A DNA stretch of 64,000 nt from Callipepla californica brunnescens (taxonomy: Eukaryota > Chordata > Aves > Galliformes > Odontophoridae). Made by a program: the position numbers and the translations under genes. Below are positions 12,071 through 20,995 of the stretch, piece after piece. The notes beneath the pieces are model-generated. The model had not been told where the DNA came from. It was given only the letters and a program-made list of their open reading frames with translations, and made no database searches. Within the stretch, counting starts at the first letter, position 1. The number at the start of each line of letters is the position of its first letter. Where the stretch lies: NCBI GenBank assembly GCA_023055505.1, contig JALIRH010000124.1, forward strand, positions 186,001 through 250,000. Direction: 5' to 3'.

Positions 12071-12527
12071 TGTTAGAGGTGTGAAGAGAACGATACGCAC
12101 CAACTGTTGCCAACAGTAAGGAATTTATTGAGCAAGCAAGAAATGAGCGGAACAGCGCTGGGCGGCTGGGAGTCTCCTCTGCACCAGAGGTGCTCAACAG
12201 GGCCCCCCAACCCCTCTTTTCATTGTCCCTTATCTCTGCATTCATGTCTTATCTTTCTCTTCCTGGGCTGCGCTGGCTGTTATCTGGGGGTCGTTCTCTG
12301 CCTCCTGGCGATCGAGATGATGAAGGCCATAGTTTTCCTCAGCTCCGATCACGCGCGCTCAAGAGGAGATTTTCACTTCTTTTTCTTTTGCAGTTTCTCC
12401 AAAGGTCACTGCTATCTGTTGTTCATTGTCCAGGTGTTAGAACTAAGCGCTGTGGCTCCAACTTGCACAAACTACAGTTTTTAGACAAAACATCGATATA
12501 TCTCTTTTGAGACTTCTACAAACTACA
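12071..12527 (-). repeat. 5' LTR of the class I provirus
   Basis: Read on the minus strand the LTR ends CTCTAACA at 12071, three bases before the primer site. A polyadenylation signal AATAAA on the minus strand lies at 12121-12126. The far end is placed at TGTAG (12527) because it gives TG...CA termini, but only the first three bases form an inverted repeat, so that boundary is provisional. A TATAT stretch near 12496 is a possible promoter element. There is no second LTR in the window to confirm the ends. Confidence 0.65.
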
Positions 12528-12594
12528 TAGTTCTCAGAAAAAAAAACACGCTGAAAAACACGGACACATCTGTCTCGAGTCGGTTTGATTAACA

Positions 12595-13985
12595 AGTAGA
12601 GAACTCATTTTTACCACAATCCTTACCCTAAGCCTAACACTCACCTTAAACCTAACCCGAACCCTGTACCTAGCCTGAACCCTAAGCATAACCCTAAACC
12701 TATCCCTATTCCTATCCTCAACAGTAACCCAAACCCTAATCCTAACACTGACACTCAACCTAGTTCTAATGCTGTATCTAACCTTAGAACTCAAACAAAC
12801 CCTATCCCTAAGCCTAATCCTAAATCGAATTCTAACCCTTACCTATACACTATCCCTATCCCCAAAACCCTTTTCCTACACCTAACCCTAACCACAAGAC
12901 TTACCTTAACCTAACCCTAACAGCAATCCCAGGCCTAACCCTAACACTAACCTGAAACCTAATCCTATTCCTAACCTTAACCCTAACCAGAGGCCTAACC
13001 CTAATATGACCCTTACACTCAAACTGACCCTGCCCCTAACCCTAAACACAGATCGCATCCTAAACCTAAAACTTCCCCTAATGCTAACATGAACACTCAA
13101 CCTAATCCTAGCTCTAAACACAATCATAAAACTGAGAAAAACTTTTTCCCTAACCCTAATCCTAAACCTAATCCAAAACCTAAAACAATCCCAAACCCTT
13201 TCCCTATCTCTAACCCTAACCCAGAATCTAAACCTAACCCTATTACTAAACCCAATCTTACACCTAACCCTATTCCATAACCTAAACTTACCCTAACACT
13301 GTATCACTCAATCTTTCCCTAATCGTAACCCTAACCCTAAACATAACCTTACCCTAGTACTAAAACAAACTTACCCATAACCCTAACCCAAAACCTAACA
13401 GAACCCTAGTCCTAACCATAATCCTAACCCTAACTCAAACCCTAAATCTAACACTAATCCTTACCCTAAACAGAACTCGAAGCATTTCCCAAATCCTAAT
13501 TCTAACTCTACCCTAACCCTAACCCAAACTCAGACCCTACCACAAAACCCAAGTGGAAGCCCAACCCTAAACCTAACCAAAAGCATCAGATCACCACAAC
13601 CCTCACCTAAATCTATCCCAAAACATGTTCCTAATATTAAACCAAATCCTAATCCAAACACTAACCCTACAACTATTCCTAAACCTTTACTTAACACAAA
13701 GCCAAACCCGAGGCCTACCCCTTACCTCACCCTGACACTCAAACTAACCCTACCCCTAACCCTACATACAAATCCAATCCTAAGTCTAACCCTAAACTTA
13801 ACCCTAATGCTACTCCTAACATGAACACTTCACCTACTTCTGTCCCTGACGCTAACACTCAAATTATCCCTAACCCTTACCCTAAACCGAAATCTACACC
13901 AAAACCTAACCCTTGCCCTAACCCTGACCCTGAAGCTGACCCTAACCCTAGCCTAAACCCTAACCCTAACCAGTCGCAGAAAAGG
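12595..13985 (-). repeat. Degenerate telomere-like repeat, C-rich on plus strand
   Basis: Mostly CCCTAA and CCTAAA variants. It shares a longer non-telomeric backbone with the block at 5.5-6.9 kb: both contain CTAACAT...AACACTCAACCTAATCC followed by an AATCAT...TGAGAAA segment (near 5610-5680 and 13085-13150), and a GCATCAGAT-CACAACCC word occurs at 13583. This shows common descent of the two blocks. No genes. Confidence 0.9.
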
Positions 13986-14716
13986 CCTGAATCCATACAG
14001 CCTTTTCACTGTGAAAATCTGGGAGAGAAAATCTGGCTTACCATGGAGATCTCAGCTTTAAGGAAATCTAAAAACAAAACAAAGCATGCAGTTCCCAGAT
14101 TCCCAGCAACATTTTTCCCCATACTTTCACCACCATAGATTGAGAAGACCATTTGCTGGACTTACACAGTGTCAGCAGGGTGAACCACATTTGGTCAGTG
14201 CACAACATTAATTACCACTTGCTCCACAGGCACAGGACAGACGGCCTCAGCGGTTAAGCACCCAGCCACTACAGGGATACACTTTCTGATTCACACTGCT
14301 GCAAAACGGCACCCATCTATTGTGCAAGTACCTGCTGTAAACCGTAACACAGAAACTCTAGCAGCTACGGAAATCAGGAAAGAAATACTTCAAGAACTAA
14401 TCAATACTTCTACTCAAAGGACGTATGAATATACTTCAAGTAGACTTCAGCTTCCAGGACCACGACATCCCAAGGTCCTGGAACAGAAAAACAACTCCGA
14501 ATTTAATTCCAGAACTGGATCAAGAAATTAAGTCAGTGAGATCAAGACATTCACCCAGACAGCCACAGCTCATCAACCTCACCTTCATTTCCACCCAACA
14601 GAATAATGCTATGTAAACTACATAGCATAACACGCCCTGCCCCCTTTCTTGCAATATCCTGAATATAAAATCCCTTTTCTTTTTTTTTCCGTTATCCAAA
14701 ATTTACATAGGAATAC
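13986..14716. other. Low-copy flank downstream of the XPO1 pseudogene
   Basis: Ordinary-complexity sequence without a recognisable exon, repeat family or RNA gene. The next XPO1 exon would be expected here on the minus strand and was not found, so the duplicated gene segment appears to stop between 13986 and 14716. Confidence 0.5.
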
Positions 14717-14911
14717 CTTCTTGATCATATTTAACGTGCACTCAAAAACAGCATCAAAGATCTGAGGTATTTCAGCAGCGATGTGCCCACCCAGCTTCTT
14801 TACAGCCACAGCCACAGCACCCAGTACTGCAGGCTCTCTAGCAGCTGGAACATTTCTCTGGTAGTCAATGAGAGCGGCACCCAACAAGGGAGGAACAAAG
14901 TTTTCAGCAAC
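14717..14911 (-). pseudogene. XPO1: XPO1 exon d
   Basis: 65 codons starting VAENFVPPLL and ending ECTLNMIKK, after a TGTAG acceptor and before a GTATTC donor. It is open throughout. Changes relative to the conserved protein are biased to Ala and Gly (for example AVLGAVAVAV), so to GC-richer codons. Confidence 0.93.
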
Positions 14912-15289
14912 CTACATCAAGAGCAAGACATGCTTAGAGCAGTGCAGTTACCCAACAAAGCCTCACACAGCAGTTCGGAAAGAAGCTAAAAATGAACTTA
15001 CACGCCCACATGCTTCCCACACACTGTGTTCATCCAGCAGTGCTTGCCTGAGGGCTCTCCTACACCTTCCTGCTTCCCCTTAGGACTGCTCTCAGCTGAC
15101 ACTACCTGAAGCACTCAAAACACAGCTCAGGCCTACCCCTGTATGGTCACAGCTTATCATCCTTCCTGCAGATATTGCAGTTCTGAAGCCAGTTCTTGTG
15201 AACAGAACAGTGTTAACTGCACTGCAGCAAAAGAGCAGAGTTCCTCCTGAATGTGTCCTATCAACTCTTTGGATGCCATATTTACTTAC

Positions 15290-15396
15290 CATCTGAGGAT
15301 CGTTGGACCTGCTCACCCAGCCAGAAATCAGTTCTAAACTTTCCCTTTTTACAGTCCTCATCCTTCTAACCAAGGGCTGCTTGGTTTCCACTTCGC
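15290..15396 (-). pseudogene. XPO1: XPO1 exon c
   Basis: 107 bp that completes the split Gly codon from exon b and reads through a TKQPLVRRMRTVKRE segment to SGWVSRSNDPQM, then a consensus GTAAGTA donor. The acceptor is CTACCTTTCAG. No stop or frameshift. Confidence 0.93.
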
Positions 15397-16794
15397 CTGA
15401 AAGGTAGCAAAGCTGCACTGAATCTGGGTTAAGATGCGTCAACAAACAGATTCCCCTCAACTCCTTCCAGAAGATTGAGAATGTTTCATTTTTATACCCA
15501 AATGACAAAGAAGGAAGATCTCTCGTTCATATTATGCAGATTAAAACCATTTTCCCATTACTTCAGCTCCATGGATCCAAGTTGCAATTTAGTATTCCAG
15601 TGCTACTGCTGACAGCACACTCTGCCAGTACAACTCAGAAACAATGCTGCAGCTTCTTTTTCAAGGAAGGGAATGTTCCTTCAGCTCTCAGGATCATGCT
15701 TACCTCTGGCTCTCACTGCGTGATGAGAAGAACCAACCTATACAGTGTTCTAAAGCACGCTCCTGATTTGGTCACAAACATAATTGTTCCAACTTGTCTT
15801 TACTACAAGGAGCCTAATTCTTACTTCATTTTCTCACGTCCAAGTCCATGCAAGTCTCGTCAGTAGAACTTGCCCTAACTGAGTGCACAGACACACACTC
15901 ATAACAGTACATCCAAGGAAAACCTCACCAGACTGCAGCCAGGGAAACAAAGGCAGAACTGCTCCTGCTGCCATCAGAGATAACAACTGTGAGAACACAC
16001 TCTGAGCCGAGTGCCATCTCAATAGCTGTTGCTCGAGTAAAATCTCACCACTACAAGTCCTAGCAACTGCTTCCTATTTCTCTCGTTGTGTTTTCTTTTT
16101 GTTTTAAGCACCTTCTGGCAATTAGAGCTGCAGAATCAAAAGAATGCATTAAGTTCTGAGAAGCTACGTCAAGGTGTATTCATTGCATGGGTAAGAAAGT
16201 CTGTCAGAACACAGCTCCAATAACCGAGTCACTTCATTCCTCAAGGGATGCTCCAGCAGCACATTCTACTTGGATATCACAGACCCAATTTTTTCCAGGT
16301 AACAGTGGTTAGGTAACTCGAGTAGCTCCCAATTCCTCCTCAGTGATTACCAGTCTAGTTTGTGACAAATCTGAGGCGCCTTCACTGAAGTTACACTTCT
16401 GTAAGAAAGCTGTTTCAGTAGTAGAATATCACCAAACCAAAACTCTGCCAACGTCCTAGGGTCTTTTCTTATCTAAAACGATGAAGTCAGAACTTACAAC
16501 TGTGTCTCCACAAGACTGCTATTAGTCAGCAGTCTCCGGTACCCTTCCTAAACTCACACTTGAAGAGCTTTCCTCCTTCCGCAATCAGAGTTTCTTTGAA
16601 CAAAACATCTGGCTAACAAAAACAAGAACCTAAGCAAGCACATTTTCAGGCATTCTCTTGCCCAAACGCACACACAAAGAAGCAACAAAAACCACCACCA
16701 CCAACAGACACGCAATGAGATAAGCCCAGCAAATTCACAACCTGATCACGTGCACTGCCCATCCCGCTGTTAGGAAGGACGTGCAATTTCTTAC

Positions 16795-16978
16795 CGTCAG
16801 CCTCAAGAGCTGCAGACATGTTTTCACTTGGGCACTTGGACATATTCAGCATATCTAAATCAATTCTTCCCAGCTGAATCACAAAGGGGCGGCCAGCTGC
16901 TTTCCATGCCCTTACGCTGCTTTTCAGAATGCTACCAAGCTGCGTAATGGCTTCAGGATCCTTCAGAACATCAACATT
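16795..16978 (-). pseudogene. XPO1: XPO1 exon b
   Basis: 61 codons plus one base, from NVDVLKDPEAITQLGSILK to an EADG end. Acceptor CCACAG and donor GTAAGAA are intact. Some substitutions hit conserved positions, for example Asp in place of the Tyr in the QLGRIYLDML segment. Confidence 0.92.
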
Positions 16979-17295
16979 CTGTGGAAAAGAACTGAGCTAA
17001 CTCCATTCAGTCAATGAAAACGCCATTTATCTTCTAATACAAAAACGGTCACTTTCACGTTTAGGGTTATCTTACACGCTGTGTTAAAGCATGTTCTGTC
17101 AAGTTCTTCAACTGGATTTAAACCAGTCTCAGTTGTTTAGGTCTCCTTCAACACTTCTACTGCCAGATCAACCATTGCTTTATAAAAGTTCAGCACAGCC
17201 AAGTTCACTTCATTCCACAGATAAAAAAAAAATGGAATAACAACAAACATTCAGCACTTATACTTTAGTTGAATACACAAAATGTACCGTCTGAC

Positions 17296-17430
17296 TTTTG
17301 TTGCCTGCCGAATTCTGCAGTCCTATACTGGATTAGGGAGCAGCATGTGTTTTTCTATCAGATGCTCCTGTACAGTCCGGTCTGTCTGCGCCCCAACCAC
17401 GTATCCTACTGCTCCACAGAACGGATGCAC
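17296..17430 (-). pseudogene. XPO1: XPO1 exon a (contains premature stop)
   Basis: 45 codons after a pyrimidine-rich tract and CAG acceptor. The stretch GAQTDRTVQEHLIEK is diagnostic of XPO1. Codon 36 is TAG at 17323-17325 (minus strand) where XPO1 has Trp. The exon ends QATK followed by a weak GTCAGA donor, exactly where the next exon's NVDVLKDPE begins. Confidence 0.9.
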
Positions 17431-17619
17431 CTGATTGAAAAACAAGAAGTCCAACAGAAAGTTAAGGAAGACTAACCCAAAATGTACAGCGTTCAGGTAG
17501 TAAAAGTTCAAAATGGCGTTCCAATGACTAAATACCCACTTCCCACCTCAGTTCACAAGATCCTTCTCCATCCTTTCCTTCCTTACTCCACATTTAAAGC
17601 AAGCCTCTGCTCCCCTCCA
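17431..17619. other. Low-copy spacer between XPO1 copy and CR1
   Basis: Intron-like sequence following the most upstream XPO1 exon. No further XPO1 exon is recognisable before CR1 sequence begins. Confidence 0.45.
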
Positions 17620-18124
17620 ATACAGGCAGGAAATTAGAAATGCAAAAGCCCAGCTCCAACTTAGACTGGCTACTGCAGTAAAGCAGAGCAAAAAATCCTT
17701 TTACAAATATATTAACAGTAAAAGATCTAAGGAGAATTTCTCTCCTTTACTTGATGCGGCAGGGAATGGAACCACAGAGGATAAGGAAAAGGCTGAGGTT
17801 CTCAATGCCTTCTTCACGTCTCTCTTCAATAGACAGATCAGTTAACTCAGGATACTTTTTGCCCTGACCTGGAAGTCTGGGACGAAGCGCATCATACACC
17901 CCCTGTGATCCTAGCAGAGACAGTCAGAGACCTGCTCCTCCATCTGAACTGCCGCAAGTCCATGGGACCAGATGGGATCCAACCAAGGGTGCTGAGGGAG
18001 CTGGCAGAGGTGATTGCCAAGCCGCTTTCTGTCATCTATCAGCATTCCTGGTCATCTGGAGAGGTCCCACAAGATTGGAGGCTTGCCGATGTGACTCCCA
18101 TCTACAAAAAAGACCGTAAGGAAG
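17620..18124 (+). mobile_element. CR1 LINE fragment (reverse transcriptase part)
   Basis: CR1 is the dominant non-LTR retrotransposon of birds. The plus strand encodes, with at least one break near 17830, a linker reading RNAKAQLQLRLATAV and NAFFTSLFN, followed at 17905-18120 by the RT start with KSMGPDGIQPRVLRELAE and a DWRLADVTPIYKK segment. It is truncated at both ends; the right end is cut precisely by the LTR at 18125, so the class III provirus inserted into this CR1 copy. Confidence 0.92.
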
Positions 18125-18385
18125 TGTCATGGTTTTATGATTTTTTGGTACTGGTATTCCACATCATGGCATCATGTGGTGCATTGGGAGTCAGGGAGAA
18201 AACTACATTCCCCAGAGGACTTGGCAATGCTTTGTATTTTTTCACGTGTTTTCCACTCAGAGGGAACAGATAAAAACTCTCTGCGGTCACGGGACATTCT
18301 CTCTTTCCTCTAGGATCACTTAGGAGTGGGTGCTCGCTGCCGTCCGCCTTCAGCGTTAGCGCAAGGCCTTCGGTTTATCAGGCAC

Positions 18386-18428
<43 letters not shown>

Positions 18429-18671
18429 TACTCGTTTTGTTTGATTCATTGGGCTTAATTCCAAATTGTATTGCATTATACTGTGTTATTTACTTCCTGA
18501 TGTCTTATTTAGTAAATTAGCTTTTCCCCCTCAGATCGTTGCCGCTGTTTTGTTTTGGGGCTTATCTCCCTTTTTCCCTTTCCCCCTTCCCCTTGTCCGG
18601 GGTGTGGGCCTGTGGGTCTCCTTCCTCGGTTGTCGCAGGGCCGGGCTGAACCGGCTCACAAACCCCTGACA
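18125..18671 (+). repeat. 5' LTR of the class III provirus
   Basis: TGTCATGG...CTGACA ends with the TG...CA signature. It matches the solo LTR at 49253-49826 along most of its length, but lacks about 60 bp present there (after GCATT(G/A)GGAGT) and has gained a CT microsatellite at 18389-18424. ACAGATAAAAACTC near 18270 is a plausible TATA-like element. Confidence 0.88.
18389..18424. repeat. (CT)n microsatellite inside the LTR
   Basis: About 18 uninterrupted CT units. The related LTR at 49253 has only a short CTCTCTCTTGCTC at this place, so this is an expansion private to this copy. Confidence 0.95.
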
Positions 18672-18675
18672 TTTT

Positions 18676-18693
18676 TGGCGCCCAACGTGGGAC
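18676..18693 (+). other. Primer-binding site, tRNA-Lys type
   Basis: TGGCGCCCAACGTGGGAC starts five bases after the LTR and matches, with one difference near its end, the sequence complementary to the tRNA-Lys(1,2) 3' end. Lys priming is not the Leu priming that gave ERV-L its name, which is worth noting. Confidence 0.8.
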
Positions 18694-18902
18694 ACAACCA
18701 GCTGCCTTAGCCAGACAGAGACAAACTTTTAGAGTACATCTCTGTCTGTTGTTAACAAGCTTATCTGTACTGCAAGTGCTGTACAGCAAAACACGACCTT
18801 GAAGTCCGGGCGTACTGTCAGTTGTTTTGGGATATCTGTAAACTTCTTTTGGGTACTGCCAGATTGTTTTAGTACAAGAAAAAAAAAAATAATAATAAAA
18901 AG

Positions 18903-19319
18903 ATGTCTTTTCTGTTTCTGTTAAAACTGCCCTTACAGGGATTGTACTTCACCGCTTTTTCCCTCTTAATGCTCAAAACGTACTGGAACTTGGTTAAGTT
19001 TGCCATTCTGTTCCATTGGGTCTGGTCCCTGTATGATAAATTAAAAGCAATGATAGAGGAACCTGCCAGATCCCAGGGCACCCCAGCTAATGGAACAAAG
19101 GATAACATGTTAACGAACCATGTGATGTTTGAATGGGTATCCAGGTTCCCCTCTCAGTTTTTTATGAATTTTCAAGATCACAGCTTAGGGATGGTGTTAA
19201 TAATTGGGATATTAGTCCTCCTGCATGTAGTAGCACTTTACATCATGTGCAGGAAGCTTCTCCCAGAAACAGAGAATGTTGAATGGCAGGGAGAGTGGAG
19301 AGTTTTAGGAAAGAAATGA
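18903..19319 (+). CDS. ORF before gag, 138 aa, two hydrophobic segments, unknown function
   Basis: An open frame lies between the primer site and gag of the class III provirus. It has a hydrophobic N-terminus (about residues 3-24, extending weakly to 43), a polar middle with one N-G-T glycosylation sequon at residue 63, and a strong membrane segment at about 95-115 followed by a charged tail (CRKLLPETENVEW). It starts with ATG about 210 bp after the primer site, has no stop, and is in a different frame from gag. Retroviruses of this class normally have only leader here. It may be an accessory membrane protein, a captured host fragment, or a displaced env-leader-like peptide. I recognise no family. 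Open length and a protein-like composition support reality, but no expression evidence exists. Confidence 0.55.
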   Translation: MSFLFLLKLPLQGLYFTAFSLLMLKTYWNLVKFAILFHWVWSLYDKLKAMIEEPARSQGTPANGTKDNMLTNHVMFEWVSRFPSQFFMNFQDHSLGMVLIIGILVLLHVVALYIMCRKLLPETENVEWQGEWRVLGKK

Positions 19320-19483
19320 GAAGGATGGGGACACCCGGTGTCATGGGATCTTTCTCCTGAACAATTGCAGGATCCTGAGGAGCTAGGCCTGTATCTGAGT
19401 AAAGGGTGCTGCGGCTCAGAAAGATCTGAGGTGGAACACTTATCTGGGGCTTGGCCTATGCTTACTGAGGTTTATATACTATT

Positions 19484-20560
19484 ATGAAGAGAGAGAGTGT
19501 CCAAACTGAGGCCCAAACCAAAGAGGAAAACCTCCCGCTCACACCTGACCAGCCAAAGGAAGCACCAGTATCAAAGTCAGTTGCCCCTGTGGAAGGCAAG
19601 AAATGGAAACGTGTGTCCTCGCGCCTAGAACGCAAAGAAGAGGTGCCGAAAGAAGAGGAAGATATAGGTGAGGGGGTGGCCACAACCCCATCACCATCGA
19701 GAAAGGCAACAAAGAAAAGTGAGAGACATGGAGAAGAAAGTGATGATGAAGGTGAAGAGAAAGTTAAAGTTACGACGTTTCGTTGGCCCGTGAAAATGTC
19801 TGAGATCCAAGGCTCAAGAAAGGAGTTTATTCGACGTCCAGATGAGAGTATTGTCACTTGGTTGCTTCGGTGTTGGGACAACCGGGCCAACAGTGTGTCC
19901 CTTGATAGTAACGAAGCTCGCCAACTAGGAAACATTGCCCGAGATCCGGCTGTCGACAGAGGAATCAGCAGGTATATGGATGGAATCGCCAGCCTCTGGC
20001 AACGAATGCTAGTAGCTGTGAGGGAAAGATATCCCTACAAGAGTGACCTGGCACCTAAAGTGAAAAGGTGGAAAACTATTGAGGAAGGCATCCAGTATTT
20101 GAGAGAAACAGCTGTGGCGGAAATGCTGTATGATCCCACCTTTGATCCTGACGATCGGGACCATGATCCGGAGAAAGTAAGGAGTACACCCGAAATATGT
20201 CAGAAGCTTTCAAAGTCAGCACCAGAAAGGTACGCCGGTACACTAGTGACAACGTTCAACAGATATGAGGACCAAGACAGAAAACCCCCAGTTTTTGAAC
20301 TAATTCTTACACTTCAAAACTTCAAACAAAAATTTCCGCCGCCATACACGTCCATTTCAGCCATATCAAAGTTAGAAGGACAAATGGAAGATATACTGGG
20401 AAAATTATCCCAACTGATTGATAGGGTTGAATCGGTTGCAGCTATCAGAAGCAAACGCCATCCTGCTCGAGCAAATGACAGCACTAACTTCACTAACTTC
20501 ATGTCGCGTGCGGCTTTGTGGAGTTACTTACGTGCAAATGGAGAAGATATGAAGGAATGA
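19484..20560 (+). CDS. gag: Gag of the class III provirus, 358 aa, intact frame
   Basis: Structural polyprotein of an ERV-L-like element. Residues 1-95 are charged, low-complexity and Glu/Lys-rich. From about residue 98 (FRWPVKM) a folded region contains TWLLRCWDNRANSVSLDSNEA and LGNIARDP, a pattern seen in class III Gag capsid regions. Residues about 297-325 form a leucine-rich heptad stretch (LEGQMEDILGKLSQLIDRV). No CCHC knuckle is present. The frame is open from ATG 19484 to TGA 20558-20560, while the downstream pro and RT are in the same frame after stop codons. The open frame suggests a fairly young or selectively kept copy. Start choice: first ATG of the open frame after stops. Confidence 0.8.
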   Translation: MKRESVQTEAQTKEENLPLTPDQPKEAPVSKSVAPVEGKKWKRVSSRLERKEEVPKEEEDIGEGVATTPSPSRKATKKSERHGEESDDEGEEKVKVTTFRWPVKMSEIQGSRKEFIRRPDESIVTWLLRCWDNRANSVSLDSNEARQLGNIARDPAVDRGISRYMDGIASLWQRMLVAVRERYPYKSDLAPKVKRWKTIEEGIQYLRETAVAEMLYDPTFDPDDRDHDPEKVRSTPEICQKLSKSAPERYAGTLVTTFNRYEDQDRKPPVFELILTLQNFKQKFPPPYTSISAISKLEGQMEDILGKLSQLIDRVESVAAIRSKRHPARANDSTNFTNFMSRAALWSYLRANGEDMKE

Positions 20561-20699
20561 CATCAAAAACCCACCCCTGCACTGCGAGTACGGGTGAGAG
20601 AATTACAACACAGACCAACTACCAGCGAAGTTGTTCCCGTCACTACAGGTAATGAATAGAGGGGCCCTGCCCTCAGCCAGAGGAGGGAGAGGGATAAGA

Positions 20700-20995
20700 G
20701 AGTGTATTGGACTGTGTGGATTCGGTGGCCTGGCACATCAAACCCACAGAAATAGGAGGCACTGGTGGATACTGGTGCACAATGTACTCTAACGCCTTCA
20801 AGTTATAAAGGGGCAGAATTGATTCATCTCTCTGGAGTGACTGGCGGCTTTCAGGAATTGTCTGTGCTGGAGGCAGAAATAAGCCTCACGGGTAAAGACT
20901 GGCAGAAGCACCTTATAGTGATTGGACAGGGGGCCCCACGCATACTTGGTATAGACTATCTCAGAAGGGGGCACTTTAAGGATCCCAAGGGGTAG
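20700..20995 (+). pseudogene. pro: Protease of the class III provirus
   Basis: Retropepsin domain with an intact LVDTGAQCTL active-site loop at about 20762-20791 and an ILGIDYLRRG second signature near 20950-20979. In-frame stops occur at 20753-20755 (just before the active site) and at 20993-20995 (between protease and RT). Frame is the same as gag and RT. The catalytic motif is intact but the reading frame is interrupted, so the copy is probably inactive unless stops are suppressed. Confidence 0.82.

Larger units (their letters stand above)
6927..12527 (-). mobile_element. Truncated class I (gammaretrovirus-like) endogenous retrovirus
   Basis: Read on the minus strand the order is LTR, primer-binding site, matrix, capsid, nucleocapsid with one CCHC knuckle, protease, reverse transcriptase, RNase H and integrase. 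All coding parts carry frameshifts or stops. The integrase ends with a stop at 7115-7117; only about 190 bp follow before CCCTAA-like repeat, so env and the 3' LTR are absent. The tRNA-His primer site and the gag/pol motifs place it in class I (ERV1). It sits between two telomere-like blocks and probably inserted into, or was duplicated with, that repeat. Its activity is certainly lost. Confidence 0.9.
14717..17430 (-). pseudogene. XPO1: XPO1 (exportin-1/CRM1) partial copy, four exons with introns
   Basis: XPO1 is the Ran-GTP-dependent nuclear export receptor made of HEAT repeats. Four consecutive exons of its middle-to-late region are on the minus strand at 17296-17430, 16795-16978, 15290-15396 and 14717-14911 (135, 184, 107, 195 bp). 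Introns are 317, 1398 and 378 bp. All exon phases fit: 184 + 107 is a multiple of three, and the two flanking exons are whole codons. Most splice sites are canonical (for example GTAAG donors at exons two and three). The first exon has one in-frame stop (TAG at 17323-17325) where the family has Trp, and about one residue in six differs from the conserved protein. Exons before and after are not in the window. Retained introns mean segmental duplication, not retroposition. Most likely a pseudogene; a truncated expressed paralogue starting downstream of the stop cannot be excluded. Confidence 0.9.

Noticed and set aside
14322..14989. Small plus-strand ORFs opposite the XPO1 exon
   Set aside because: Shadow frames of the minus-strand XPO1 exon and its flank.
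17905..18273. A 122-residue ORF as a host gene
   Set aside because: The first 70 residues are CR1 reverse transcriptase and the rest is LTR sequence, so it is a chimera of two repeats.
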